Assembly (NCBI RefSeq): GCF_030519355.1
Contig: NZ_JAUMKC010000012.1
Span: forward strand, 62,001-126,000
Length of the DNA stretch: 64,000 nt
DNA from: Mucilaginibacter sp. L3T2-6
GTDB taxonomy: Bacteria > Bacteroidota > Bacteroidia > Sphingobacteriales > Sphingobacteriaceae
Reading direction: 5' to 3'
The notes beneath the pieces were generated by a model that was given only the letters and a program-made list of their open reading frames with translations, ran no database searches and was not told the origin of the DNA. Positions 17,078 through 26,287 of the stretch are shown piece by piece (within the stretch, counting starts at the first letter, position 1; every line of letters begins with the position of its first letter). A program made the translations under genes and the position numbers.

Positions 17078-17537
17078 CTTCAGTCTCCTTTTTTATCATA
17101 TTCAGCAACTGGAAACCTATCCCTGCAAACACTGCAAAAACAACATGGGCCGGTACCAATTGCACATAATATTTATTAAAGCTTAAACGCGGCGGCAGCG
17201 GATGTAAGCTAAACGTAGTTTTCCAGATAGCTACTGCTATCAGCCCGCTGATGCCACCCACAACTAAATTATTTTTGATAGATGATTTTGGCCGCCTGCG
17301 CCTCCAAAGCTCAACATACACCATAGCAAACAGCAGTCCTACACCATAATGGCCCAGCCACCCCAGCGCCTGGCTTTGTTTTTTATCAATTTTGGGAATC
17401 AGACGGTGGGCCAGTTGTCCCAGGCGTTCCGGCTCACTGAAATTCTCACCGTCGGCTGCCGAAACCAGGTGGCTGAACAGCGTCATAAATGTTGTTCCGG
17501 CTATGCCGGATATTGCTATTTCCTCAGCCTTATTCAT
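17055..17537 (-). CDS. Unknown four-helix membrane protein
   Basis: A 160-residue protein with predicted helices near residues 8-26, 60-79 (GHYGVGLLFAMVYVELW), 90-108 (LVVGGISGLIAVAIWKTTF) and 128-147. HPLPPRLSFNKYYVQLVPAHVVF is a distinctive patch. I do not recognise a named family. It overlaps the FAD/Rieske gene start-to-stop by 8 bp and the CinA-like gene by 23 bp, so the three are probably made together. Confidence 0.75.
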   Translation of the reverse strand: MNKAEEIAISGIAGTTFMTLFSHLVSAADGENFSEPERLGQLAHRLIPKIDKKQSQALGWLGHYGVGLLFAMVYVELWRRRRPKSSIKNNLVVGGISGLIAVAIWKTTFSLHPLPPRLSFNKYYVQLVPAHVVFAVFAGIGFQLLNMIKKETEDGRKQDQ

Positions 17538-19053
17538 TTTTTATTTTTTTTAAATTATGGGTAGCTGGTCCTGTAAGGACATTGCCATCAATGTCATACC
17601 GGGCGCCGTGACAGGGGCAGTCCCAGCTTTTTTCTGTTCCATTCCAGTTTACAATACAACCGGCGTGTGTACATACCGGGTTAAGCGCATGAATATTACC
17701 CTCATCATCTCGGTAGGCTGCAATCTTTCGGCCGTCCACCTCCACCAGCTTCCCTGTACCGGGCTGCAGGCGGTTCAATGAATCTGTCTCCCTAAAATTA
17801 AACCGGTCAGAAACAAAATGATAGGCAGCGTCGGCATTTTCTTTTGCAAACTCAGTAAAACCGTCAATTGGCTTAACGCGGGACGGACTGAAGACGTCTG
17901 CATACTTGTTTTCTTTCCCGCATACAAGGTCACTCAATATTTTTCCTGCAATGCTGCCCAGCATCATCCCATTGCCGTTATAGCCGGTAGCGCAATAAAT
18001 CCCATCGGCAGTAAACGGCATTTGCCCAATATAAGGGAACCCGTCCACCGGTACGTAATACTGGCTCGACCAGCGATATTTTATTGATGAAATATTATAA
18101 TACTTTCTGGCATACTTTTCCAGCTCAGCAAAAGCCTTTTCAGGATCTTCGTGGCCGGTTTTATGATCGAGGCCACCGATCAGTAACAATGTCTGTCCCT
18201 CAACGTTGTGGCTGCGCACATAGTGATAGGGTTCCTGGCAATCGTATATTAAAGCTTCAGGATACTTGCCGCTATGTAGCTTTGCAGCTATCACATAGCT
18301 GCGGTAAGGCGCACATTCAAAATTGAACACGTTGATATTAGGCGGCATGTGTGTGGCATAAACAACCGACTTCGCACGGATGTCTCCGGCCAGGTGAACC
18401 CCATTTTCCTGCACAATACTTTCGATGAGTTTGTTCTCCAGTACGATCCCGCCCGCTTCAACATAAGCTTGGTGTAATGCCTTAAGATATTTTAAAGGAT
18501 GAAATTGCGCCTGACCTTCAAAAACCAGTGCCTGCCGGTAAGGCACTGGCGTAGGTACATCCCGGGCATATTGAACCGTTACTCCAACCTTTACCGCGCC
18601 CTCATAAATATCGGCCAGTTCTTTTGCTTCATCGTCATTCTCTGCGTACAGGTAACCCGGCTTACTTTCGTAATCGCAGTCAATCTTATAGTTTTCGATA
18701 TTGGATTTAATAAGCCCCATGCCTTCTTTGATGGCATCCGCAAACAGTTGTGCTCCTTCGGCGCCAAATGCGGCTTCGGCTTCCGCATAAGTTGTATCTG
18801 CGAATGTATTAATGTGGGCGCTGGTTCCGCCGGTTGTACCAAAGCCTGGGGTATGTGCGTCAGCAATTACGGTTTGTTTACCCTCCTTTTGTAATAAAAG
18901 GGCAGCAGTTAGCCCGGTTATACCACCGCCCACTATCAGGCAATCGTAAACGGTTGCCGGACTATGGCTGTTACTAACTGATTTTACAGATCCTGGTTCT
19001 TCTTGCCAGGGACTTTCATTGGCGCCGTCTCTTGAAATTTTATTTGTTATCAT
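17530..19053 (-). CDS. FAD-dependent oxidoreductase with C-terminal Rieske domain
   Basis: A 507-residue fusion. A DAO-type FAD domain starts with DCLIVGGGITGLTAALLLQKEG near residues 37-58. GYNGNGMMLGSIAGK near residue 370 is the second FAD contact. The last ~75 residues are a Rieske [2Fe-2S] domain with VCTHAGC and CPCHGARYD, giving the Cys/His pairs. Such fusions oxidise amines or amino acids and pass electrons through the cluster; the substrate here is unknown. It is first in the minus-strand operon. Confidence 0.93.
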   Translation of the reverse strand: MITNKISRDGANESPWQEEPGSVKSVSNSHSPATVYDCLIVGGGITGLTAALLLQKEGKQTVIADAHTPGFGTTGGTSAHINTFADTTYAEAEAAFGAEGAQLFADAIKEGMGLIKSNIENYKIDCDYESKPGYLYAENDDEAKELADIYEGAVKVGVTVQYARDVPTPVPYRQALVFEGQAQFHPLKYLKALHQAYVEAGGIVLENKLIESIVQENGVHLAGDIRAKSVVYATHMPPNINVFNFECAPYRSYVIAAKLHSGKYPEALIYDCQEPYHYVRSHNVEGQTLLLIGGLDHKTGHEDPEKAFAELEKYARKYYNISSIKYRWSSQYYVPVDGFPYIGQMPFTADGIYCATGYNGNGMMLGSIAGKILSDLVCGKENKYADVFSPSRVKPIDGFTEFAKENADAAYHFVSDRFNFRETDSLNRLQPGTGKLVEVDGRKIAAYRDDEGNIHALNPVCTHAGCIVNWNGTEKSWDCPCHGARYDIDGNVLTGPATHNLKKIKNE

Positions 19054-19402
19054 AAATCTTACCTAAGCAGGTTTATACTTGATCAGGGCTATTGCTTAAA
19101 CGTATAGCCATAAGCCGCTCTTCTAAAAACCGCATATCACCAGCAGTTGTTTTATTTATAATGATATTTTATTAATCAATAATTATTAAAATTCGTCCAT
19201 CCGAAAACATCTTTCCCCTGAAAGCAGTTGTATCTACAGCGATTAATCCACCTACTGTGCCCCTGGGAAATCTGAAAAAAGGAAAACCTGTTCACGGCGG
19301 CAGTATCAATATGGATGAGTTTATGGAGATTGCCGACCTGCCCTACTGGGCAGATATCGAAAAAAAGTTTGAAGGTAAATTGATATAAAATGTTTAAACA
19401 AA
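19054..19402. other. Intergenic stretch with a possible gene remnant
   Basis: This 349-bp stretch separates the divergent FAD/Rieske and SDR genes and must hold both promoters. The only coding signal is the plus-strand open frame at 19176-19388, listed separately. The first 120 bp are AT-rich, with no clear -7 element that I could assign. Confidence 0.6.
19176..19388 (+). pseudogene. Possible 5'-truncated gene remnant
   Basis: A plus-strand frame of about 70 codons opens after a stop at 19173 and ends at TAA 19386-19388. It reads as protein-like sequence: NIFPLKAVVSTAINPPTVP, then KKGKPVHGGSINMDEFMEIA, then DLPYWADIEKKFEGKLI. No ATG occurs before the last third. It looks like the C-terminus of a lost gene or a gene with a rare start (ATT at 19182, 19185 or 19191). 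I do not recognise the parent family. It ends 14 bp before the SDR start. Confidence 0.4.
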
Positions 19403-20260
19403 ATGGAAACAGGTACTGATAAAAAACCAAAAAAACAAGACAGGCAGCCCGGTATTGAGGCGGAGATGCACCCGGCGCCCGAATATATAAAAGACAGCTA
19501 TAAACCATCCGGAAAGCTGAATGGTAAGGTTGCGCTCATTACCGGGGGCGACAGCGGCATAGGCCGTTCGGTCAGCGTTCATTTTGCAGCGGAGGGTGCA
19601 GATATAGCCATTGTTTACCTGGAGGAGGATGTGGACGCAGAAGAAACGAAAGTGCAGGTAGAAGCGGCAGGCCGCCGTTGTTTGTTAATAAAAGGCGACG
19701 TAAAAGACGCAGATTTTTGTAAAGATGCCGTTGAAAAGACAGTAAACGAATATGGTAGACTCAATATCCTGGTGAATAATGCAGGCATGCAATTCCCGCA
19801 AAAGGATGTGCAGGATATAACCGAAGAACAACTGAACATAACCTTTAAGACAAACATATTCGCCTATTTTTATTTTGCAGAAGCAGCGGTAAAACATATG
19901 CAAAAGGGCGACTGCATTATCAATACCACTTCGGTAACGGCTTACCGCTCGTCGCCTGCGCTGATAGACTATTCATCTACCAAAGGAGCAATAACCACCT
20001 TCACGCGGTCGTTGGCAACCAATCTCGCTGAAAAAAACATAAGGGTGAACGGCGTTGCACCCGGCCCTGTCTGGACACCGCTGATCGTATCCACTTTCGA
20101 CGAAGAAAAAATAGAAAAATTCGGCAGTGAAACGGCCATGAAGCGTGCGGGCCAACCGTCGGAGCTGGGGCCAGCCTATGTGTTCCTGGCGTCTGATGAT
20201 GCCTCGTTTATAACTGGACAGGTGATACATGTAAATGGCGGCGAAGTAGTAAACGGCTAA
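19403..20260 (+). CDS. SDR-family oxidoreductase (general-stress type)
   Basis: A 285-residue classical short-chain dehydrogenase with a ~35-residue N-terminal extension (KQDRQPGIEAEMHPAP). Cofactor motif TGGDSGIGRSV is near residues 48-58, NNAG near 126, and the catalytic Ser-Tyr-Lys lies in NTTSVTAYRSSPALIDYSSTKGA. The VNGVAPGPVWTPL and GQVIHVNGGEVVNG ends are typical. This extended form matches the YghA/YhdF group often induced by stress. Substrate unknown. The 220-residue gene follows 10 bp later. Confidence 0.92.
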   Translation: METGTDKKPKKQDRQPGIEAEMHPAPEYIKDSYKPSGKLNGKVALITGGDSGIGRSVSVHFAAEGADIAIVYLEEDVDAEETKVQVEAAGRRCLLIKGDVKDADFCKDAVEKTVNEYGRLNILVNNAGMQFPQKDVQDITEEQLNITFKTNIFAYFYFAEAAVKHMQKGDCIINTTSVTAYRSSPALIDYSSTKGAITTFTRSLATNLAEKNIRVNGVAPGPVWTPLIVSTFDEEKIEKFGSETAMKRAGQPSELGPAYVFLASDDASFITGQVIHVNGGEVVNG

Positions 20261-20270
20261 TAAAATCATC

Positions 20271-20933
20271 ATGGAAACGAAGACAAGTGAGAAAAAGCAG
20301 GGCAAGAACTTATCCGCCAGCTATAACCGTTATAAGAAGTTTGGTGACACGCAATACACCGGCATGCAGATTGGCCGCGGGCATCACTGGCATTACGACC
20401 AGGGAGACTGGAAAGAGACCAAGATAACACCTGATTTATGGGAAATATCTTACGCCGTAACCAAGCGGCGCGCCGGTCATGCCCCTGAAAATTCAGGCGT
20501 GCCTGTAGGTACGGAATACCAATGGTATATTCTATCTCACCAGCATGTAAAAAAACTGAATGCCAACGATTACTCAACCGAGATGAATGGATTGAAATTT
20601 AAGCTGGCGCACAAAAGGGCTGATAAAGATAAATGGAGCGCGAAAGCGCCGACGCAGCGCAAGCATCTCATCAGGTTTTTACGTGATATGGCCGATCAGC
20701 TGGAGAAAGATCCCATCCACCTGGAATTTGAGTACGATGGAAAAACCTACACCGGCGAGGCCATACCCATATCTGAAACCTGTGGTGACGATATTTGTTA
20801 TGAAGCGGAGGTGTCATTAAACGACGAGGAGGTTGGCATTATCCGTTGTGCCAAGAGCGGCTGGAAAATGGACCGCATGGAGCAGGGCCTGGTAGACGCC
20901 ATCGGCAACGAGATATTTTTATATTACGAATAA
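20271..20933 (+). CDS. Unknown 220-residue protein
   Basis: I recognise no family. The protein is soluble and basic in the first 40 residues. It has an aromatic patch, GRGHHWHYDQGDWKETKITPDLWEI, and an internal helix, QRKHLIRFLRDMADQLEKDP. The C-terminal half looks beta-rich (FEYDGKTYTGEAIPISE, EVGIIRCAKSGWKMD). It lies 10 bp after the SDR and 9 bp before the KTSC gene, so the three appear co-transcribed. No catalytic motif is evident. Confidence 0.75.
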   Translation: METKTSEKKQGKNLSASYNRYKKFGDTQYTGMQIGRGHHWHYDQGDWKETKITPDLWEISYAVTKRRAGHAPENSGVPVGTEYQWYILSHQHVKKLNANDYSTEMNGLKFKLAHKRADKDKWSAKAPTQRKHLIRFLRDMADQLEKDPIHLEFEYDGKTYTGEAIPISETCGDDICYEAEVSLNDEEVGIIRCAKSGWKMDRMEQGLVDAIGNEIFLYYE

Positions 20934-20942
20934 TGGACCGCT

Positions 20943-21143
20943 ATGCCCTCCGCTGTTATTGCTTCATACATTTATGATGCTGCCGCCCAAACGTTAACGG
21001 TTAGGTATCAAACCGGCAAAGTCTATCGATATACCGGTGTGCCCGAAAAGGTGTACCGAGCCATGCGCTCGACGATGTACAAGGGTCATTTTCTGAACCG
21101 GGAAATCAAGGGGCATTATAGCTATACCGAGCTTCCCGGATAA
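20943..21143 (+). CDS. KTSC-domain small protein
   Basis: A 66-residue protein. SYIYDAAAQTLTVRYQTGKVYRYTGVPEKVY matches the KTSC domain layout (two strands, then a conserved Y-x-Y-x-x-V-P), and FLNREIKGHYSY closes it. KTSC domains are found fused to, or near, phage and nucleic-acid proteins; their role is not established. It follows the unknown 220-residue gene by 9 bp. Confidence 0.8.
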   Translation: MPSAVIASYIYDAAAQTLTVRYQTGKVYRYTGVPEKVYRAMRSTMYKGHFLNREIKGHYSYTELPG

Positions 21144-21240
21144 GTACTTTGTACATTAACCTTCACCTTCTATCTAAATGTCTTATATTGAACCGCTGTT
21201 AGCTGTAGTTTCCTTTCTTAAAATAAACCGGTAATTAATT

Positions 21241-22671
21241 ATGAAAAGAATCTGTCTTTACTTGTTAGGAGGCTTGTTATTTACGCTGCCGGCATTTGCT
21301 CAAAAAAAGGCGGTTGGTCATAAGCCGGTCCCCGGAAATTCAATTGAGCCGGTCGGAATTGTAAAAAACGTCAGCGATTCGGCTTTGCTGGATATTGTAC
21401 AGCGGCAAACGTTCAGGTATTTCTGGCATTTTGCACATCCGGTAAGCGGCCTGGCCCGTGAGCGGGATAATACCGTTAAAGCTGAATATTACTGGGATTA
21501 TATAAACGAGGCTGATGATGAGCCCAACCTTAGCAAACACACATTTGGTCCCGAAGCATGCGCCATTGGCGGCACAGGCATGGGTATTTTGTCGACGGTA
21601 GTTGCTGTTAACCGCGGTTGGATCGGTCGCGATACCGCATTAAACCGCCTTATAAAAATTGTCGATTTTTTAATCAAGGCGGATTGTTATCACGGAATTT
21701 ACCCGCATTTTATGAATGGCACTACCGGCAAAACCATACCGTTCGGCCGCTTGGATGATGGTGCTGATATTGTGGAAACATCATATTTGATGATGGGGCT
21801 GCTTACAGCCAAAGCTTATTTTAATGGCAAAACCCTGCCCGAAAGATATTTTCAAAAACGTGTGCAGCAAATGTGGGATGCAGCCGACTGGAACTGGCAC
21901 AGCGCCGGCGGTAATAAAACACTTTACTGGCACTGGAGCCCGCGCAATGATTTTGATATGAACTTCCCGGTTTTTGGGTATGATGAGGCGCTAATTACCT
22001 ATATCATTTCTGCATCGTCGCCTGTGCATCCCATATCGAAAGAATTGTATGAAAACAGCTGGGTGAAAAGCACATCATGGAAAAACGGGAAGTCTTATTT
22101 CGGCTACAAATTACCTTTGGGTAATTTTGATATGGGCGGCCCACTGTTTTTTGAACAATATACCTATATGGGTATCGATCCTTCGGAATTAAGAGATGAC
22201 CATGGCATCGATTATGCCGAACAAACTAAAAACCATACGCTTATCAACCGGGCTTATTGTATTGAAAACCCTAAACACTATAAAGGTTACGGCGAGAACT
22301 GCTGGGGCCTTACAGCGGGTGATAGCTGGAAAGGGTATGTTGCCCATTGTCCGCAGGATGACCGCGGCGTAATACAACCCACAGCTGCATTATCGTCATT
22401 TCCGTACACCCCTGAATATTCCATGAAAGCACTTAAGCATTTTTACTATGATTTGGGTGATAAGATATGGGGGCCGTATGGTTTTGCCGATGGCTTTAGC
22501 GAAACGCATAACTGGTACGCCAAAACCCATTTGGCCATAGACCAGGGACCTATTGTAGTAATGATTGAAAACTATCGCAGCGGGCTGATCTGGAAGTTGT
22601 TTATGAGCAACCCCGATATCCAAAATGGCTTAAAACGGCTGGGATTTAAAAGTAAATGGATGAAGGATTAG
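21241..22671 (+). CDS. Secreted glucoamylase-like protein (PF10091 type)
   Basis: A 476-residue protein with a signal peptide (residues 1-20, ending AFAQ). The mature part is an (alpha/alpha)6-type domain: LLDIVQRQTFRYFWHFAHPVSGLARER at the start, ACAIGGTGMGILSTVVAVNRGW, VETSYLMMGLLTAKAYF, ENCWGLTAGDSWKGY, and DQGPIVVMIENYRSGLIWKLF. These are the usual blocks of the glycoamylase-like family, which acts on beta- or alpha-glucans in the periplasm. Substrate unproven. It is a stand-alone gene. Confidence 0.9.
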   Translation: MKRICLYLLGGLLFTLPAFAQKKAVGHKPVPGNSIEPVGIVKNVSDSALLDIVQRQTFRYFWHFAHPVSGLARERDNTVKAEYYWDYINEADDEPNLSKHTFGPEACAIGGTGMGILSTVVAVNRGWIGRDTALNRLIKIVDFLIKADCYHGIYPHFMNGTTGKTIPFGRLDDGADIVETSYLMMGLLTAKAYFNGKTLPERYFQKRVQQMWDAADWNWHSAGGNKTLYWHWSPRNDFDMNFPVFGYDEALITYIISASSPVHPISKELYENSWVKSTSWKNGKSYFGYKLPLGNFDMGGPLFFEQYTYMGIDPSELRDDHGIDYAEQTKNHTLINRAYCIENPKHYKGYGENCWGLTAGDSWKGYVAHCPQDDRGVIQPTAALSSFPYTPEYSMKALKHFYYDLGDKIWGPYGFADGFSETHNWYAKTHLAIDQGPIVVMIENYRSGLIWKLFMSNPDIQNGLKRLGFKSKWMKD

Positions 22672-22687
22672 GATTTGAAGCGTGTGA

Positions 22688-22737
22688 ATGTGCAAATAGT
22701 AGTACCATGCTTACCCTGTCAGCTTTTATTTGCACAT
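22688..22737. repeat. Intergenic stem-loop, TGCACAT-type
   Basis: 11-bp inverted repeat ATGTGCAAATA (22688-22698) with TATTTGCACAT (22727-22737). It lies between the convergent glucoamylase-like and cyclase genes, so it may act as a terminator hairpin although no T-run follows. Related sequences lie at 46107-46150 and 57941-58035. Confidence 0.6.
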
Positions 22738-22775
22738 CCGCACATCAGAAATTCGCGTGCTGATTACCCGCGCGC

Positions 22776-23819
22776 CTACTCCAGCACTTCATAAATAGTA
22801 AAAGGCTTCGATTTATTTTTCAATGTTACCTCGCCGATTTTTTCGCACTTAAAGGATTCTTTTACTTTATTGTAAATTTCTTCCGTAATTACAATCTGAC
22901 CGGCTTTAGCGGCCGATTGCAGCCGTTGGGAAAGGTTAACCGTATCACCGATAACTGTGTAATCCAATCTTTTTAAAGATACAGAGCCGATGTTGCCCGA
23001 TACCATCTCGCCCGAATTAATACCGATGGAGATGGCAGGCTTATAAGACACCTCGCCCATTTTTATTTCTTGCGCGTCTTTCAGCCGCTCCTTAACCAGC
23101 AGTGCCGTATCAATCGCCCGGTCGAGGTGATATTCGCCTTTATAAACGGCCATCACTGCGTCGCCCATAAATTTATCTACGTGCCCGCCCTGGTTAATAA
23201 TTTCTTTCACAATATCATCAAACAAACCGTTCAGTAAATTAACCACGGTGTTCGCCGGAACTTGTTCTGTAATTGCCGTAAACCCGCACACATCAATAAA
23301 CATAACGGTAGCGTCAATCAACTCGTTTTTCAGCAGGCTGTTTTCAAATTCCTTATGCGTCATGAAGTTTAGTACGTTTTCATCTACGTACATTTTAAGG
23401 ATGTTATTTTCCTTAATGGCCTTCATGGTTTCGTGCAGCTGGTTAACATGGGTGATAGTTTTCTCCATCGTCATCTCCAGGTCTTCAAAGTCTACCGGTT
23501 TGCACACAAAGTCAAAGGCGCCGCGGTTCATGGCCATGCGTATATTCTGCATATCGCCATAGGCTGAAACAACAACAGCTTTTATTACCGGGTTAGCTTC
23601 GGGCAAACGGCTCAACAAAGTAAGCCCGTCCATCACCGGCATATTAATATCGCTTAAAACTATATCCAGGTCAGGGTGTTCTTTTACGCGTTGCAGCGCT
23701 TCCTCGCCGTTTTGGGCAAATACAAATTCATAAACGTTTTCACGTATCTTCCGGCGGAACTTTTGTTTAACCAGCAGTTCCAGGTCGGCTTCATCATCAA
23801 CTACCAATATCTTGGCCAT
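22776..23819 (-). CDS. Response regulator fused to class III adenylate/guanylate cyclase
   Basis: A 347-residue protein. A receiver domain (residues ~1-120) has VVDDEAD, the phospho-Asp in LSDINMPVMDG, and KP at the end of strand 5 (VCKPVDF). A linker helix follows. The class III cyclase domain (~165-345) shows metal Asp residues in FIDVCGFTAITE and HVDKFMGDAVMAVY and the catalytic Asn/Arg in GDTVNLSQRL. The Lys in DKFMGD favours ATP over GTP. Phosphorylation presumably controls cyclase activity. The ATG overlaps the upstream receiver stop (TAATG). Confidence 0.93.
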   Translation of the reverse strand: MAKILVVDDEADLELLVKQKFRRKIRENVYEFVFAQNGEEALQRVKEHPDLDIVLSDINMPVMDGLTLLSRLPEANPVIKAVVVSAYGDMQNIRMAMNRGAFDFVCKPVDFEDLEMTMEKTITHVNQLHETMKAIKENNILKMYVDENVLNFMTHKEFENSLLKNELIDATVMFIDVCGFTAITEQVPANTVVNLLNGLFDDIVKEIINQGGHVDKFMGDAVMAVYKGEYHLDRAIDTALLVKERLKDAQEIKMGEVSYKPAISIGINSGEMVSGNIGSVSLKRLDYTVIGDTVNLSQRLQSAAKAGQIVITEEIYNKVKESFKCEKIGEVTLKNKSKPFTIYEVLE

Positions 23820-24199
23820 TATTCATTAAACGTTTTAAGTTTTTCTTTTAGTAAATTAAAATCCAATGGTTTTGTTAAAAAATCATCGGCGCCGCGCTCC
23901 ATAGCCTGCCTGTGGTTTTCCTCATCGCCATACGCAGTTATCATCATTACTACCGGCGGTGGCGGCGTTGGAAAATCCTCACGTATATGCGAAAGTAATT
24001 CAAGCCCGCTCATGCCTGGCATATTGATGTCTGATAGTATCAGCACAACTTCGGAAGGCGAGCTGTGCAGGTAATTTAAGGCATCTTCGCCCGATTGAGC
24101 AAACGAGAAGTCAAACTCGTTATTTCTTATTTCCTTGCGAAAGCGTTGCAGAAAAAGGGGCTGTACATCTGCTTCATCGTCAACTACGAGTATTTTCAT
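23819..24199 (-). CDS. Single-domain response regulator
   Basis: A 126-residue receiver with no output domain. The acidic pocket is LVVDDEADV near residues 4-12; the phospho-acceptor is in LILSDINMPGMSG; Thr and Lys sit in MMITAYGD and FLTKPLDF. It lies between the histidine kinase and the receiver-cyclase gene, overlapping the latter by one base. It probably acts as a phosphate shuttle or competitor in that pathway. Confidence 0.93.
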   Translation of the reverse strand: MKILVVDDEADVQPLFLQRFRKEIRNNEFDFSFAQSGEDALNYLHSSPSEVVLILSDINMPGMSGLELLSHIREDFPTPPPPVVMMITAYGDEENHRQAMERGADDFLTKPLDFNLLKEKLKTFNE

Positions 24200-24281
24200 A
24201 TTTGCGGTTAAAAATAACGATAAGTTTAAATTTTAACAGTAATCAAATGGTAAATTCGGTATTTCCGGGCATTTAACCTGT

Positions 24282-25589
24282 TTATTTCAGTGGTAGTTTT
24301 ATTGTGAATTCGGTGTATTCGCCTTCCTTACTGTCTATATCTATTTTACCGCCGTGCGCCTTTACCACAATATCGTAGCTGAGTGACAGGCCGAGGCCTG
24401 TGCCTTCACCGGTTGGTTTGGTGGTGAAAAACGGCTGCATTATTTTCTCTTTAATAGCATCAGGTATACCGGTGCCATTGTCACGCACGGTTATCACCAT
24501 CCAGGTTCCCTGGGCTGTGGTAGTAACTGCAACCGTAGGCTTAAATTCAGCGCCATGTGTTTTTGATTTTTGCTGAACGGCATAAAACGCATTGTTAAAC
24601 ATGTTGAGCAATACACGGCCGATGTCCTGCGGCACGACATCTATCAAGGGCAGGTTTTCGGCTAGGTTCATTTCCAGGTTGGCATTAAACGATTTGTCTT
24701 TAGCGCGCAGACCGTGATAGGAAAGGCGCATATATTCATCAGCCAGCTTGTTAATGTCGGTAGGCTCTTTGGTAGTACTGCTGGCGCGGCTGTGTTGCAG
24801 CATCCCTTTCACAATACCATCTGCCCGCTGACCATGGTGACGTATCTTTTCCAGGTTTTGTTTGATGTCCGATGCGATGGCAATGGCTTCTTCCTTGTCC
24901 CCCTTTTCAAGCTCTTCCGTCATTTCCTCGATCAGTTCCATACTTACCTCACTAAAATTATTCACAAAATTTAGCGGATTTTGTATCTCGTGGGCAATGC
25001 CTGCGGTAAGCTCGCCAAGTGATGCCATTTTTTCTGACTGGATCAGCTGGTCTTGTGTCGCTTTAAGTTCCTCTACAATTTCCTGTAGGTTTTCTTTTTG
25101 CTTAACCAGCTCTGCGGTCCGGGCGCTAACCAGGGCTTCTAATTCAGCCTTTCGTTCAGCGGCTAACCGCAAGGCTTCTTCCTGTTTATTGGAATTTGCA
25201 AACTTGCTGAATATCCACACAAATGCAGCCAGCGTTGCCAGCTGGAAATAGTTACTATATTTTTCGTAAAAGTTTTCAGCCATTAGCTGTGCCAGGCCAT
25301 TTATAAAACCAATTGCCACTAAAGGATAATTGGCCTGCAGGTAGGGTTTTTGCAAGTCAAAGTCGGGCTCTCTATCTACGTATTGCAGCAGGCCAAGCAA
25401 TATAGCCGCTCCCAGTATATCAGCAGCCCAATGATCAAGCGTGGTGGAAATCCCGATATAAATAACGATGATCACCCAGGTGGCGGTACTTAACATGCTG
25501 GCCCACTTAGGATAAATGAGCGATAGCTTATAGCGTTTTACCAGTCGCCTGATCAACAGAAAGGCCGCAAGAAAGTAAAAGACAGTCAT
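24282..25589 (-). CDS. Membrane sensor histidine kinase
   Basis: A 435-residue kinase. About five TM helices occupy residues 1-125 and would make a membrane-embedded sensor. A coiled coil ([23 protein letters not shown]) follows to ~185. The HisKA box is [21 protein letters not shown] with the phospho-His, and the ATPase lobe has [18 protein letters not shown], and [15 protein letters not shown]. It is first in the minus-strand trio with the two regulators downstream (gap 82 bp). The input signal is not evident. Confidence 0.92.
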   Translation of the reverse strand: MTVFYFLAAFLLIRRLVKRYKLSLIYPKWASMLSTATWVIIVIYIGISTTLDHWAADILGAAILLGLLQYVDREPDFDLQKPYLQANYPLVAIGFINGLAQLMAENFYEKYSNYFQLATLAAFVWIFSKFANSNKQEEALRLAAERKAELEALVSARTAELVKQKENLQEIVEELKATQDQLIQSEKMASLGELTAGIAHEIQNPLNFVNNFSEVSMELIEEMTEELEKGDKEEAIAIASDIKQNLEKIRHHGQRADGIVKGMLQHSRASSTTKEPTDINKLADEYMRLSYHGLRAKDKSFNANLEMNLAENLPLIDVVPQDIGRVLLNMFNNAFYAVQQKSKTHGAEFKPTVAVTTTAQGTWMVITVRDNGTGIPDAIKEKIMQPFFTTKPTGEGTGLGLSLSYDIVVKAHGGKIDIDSKEGEYTEFTIKLPLK

Positions 25590-25705
25590 ACAAAAAGCAA
25601 TACGATTAAAAAACTAAGGTAAAAATTAATTGCTGTGCTTGCTAATGTTGATATGCGTACAAAACATTTAAATATATTCGCGGCAAAAGCACTTAATATT
25701 AATAT

Positions 25706-26287
25706 ATGCGACTGGATGATGCCGGTGAATTTATTATCAATAAACTGAACCAGGAATTGCCGGAGTATCTAAACTATCATAATAGCATGCATACCCTGGA
25801 TGTGGTGGAATCAGCCTATCGCCTGGGACAGGCCGAAGGCATATCATCCGCAGATATGGAACTGCTTCTTACCGCAGCTTATTACCACGATAGCGGCTTC
25901 CTGGTAAAAATGGCAGGGCATGAGGAAGAGTCGTGCCGGATTGCCCGCGAGACATTACCGGGTTTCAATTACAATGCGGGTGAAATTGAAAGGATATGCG
26001 GAATGATAATGGCCACGCGTTTACCTCAATCGCCTAAAAACTACCTGGAAGAAATTTTAGCCGATGCAGATTTAGATGATCTTGGCCGGGATGATTTTTT
26101 TATCATCGGGGATAAGCTCTTTCTGGAAAATACGATTTATGGAGACGATATTGATCCGCATGCATGGCGCCTGAAACAGCTGGAGTTTATGCAAAAACAC
26201 CATTATTTCACCAAATCTGCCATTAATTTGCGGCAAGCTAAAAAGGATGCTAACTTAGAGCGCATTAAAGCACAGCTTGAATCTTAG
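25706..26287 (+). CDS. HD-domain hydrolase
   Basis: A 193-residue HD-superfamily protein. The metal ligands are His in YHNSMHTLDVVESA (residues ~25-38), His-Asp in TAAYYHDSGFL (~64-74), a downstream GHEEES, and Asp in ILADADLDDLG. Such folds are phosphohydrolases, including cyclic-nucleotide phosphodiesterases. Divergent placement 116 bp from the kinase/cyclase cluster makes cyclic nucleotide turnover an attractive but unproven role. The YitT gene starts on the next base after its stop. Confidence 0.87.
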   Translation: MRLDDAGEFIINKLNQELPEYLNYHNSMHTLDVVESAYRLGQAEGISSADMELLLTAAYYHDSGFLVKMAGHEEESCRIARETLPGFNYNAGEIERICGMIMATRLPQSPKNYLEEILADADLDDLGRDDFFIIGDKLFLENTIYGDDIDPHAWRLKQLEFMQKHHYFTKSAINLRQAKKDANLERIKAQLES

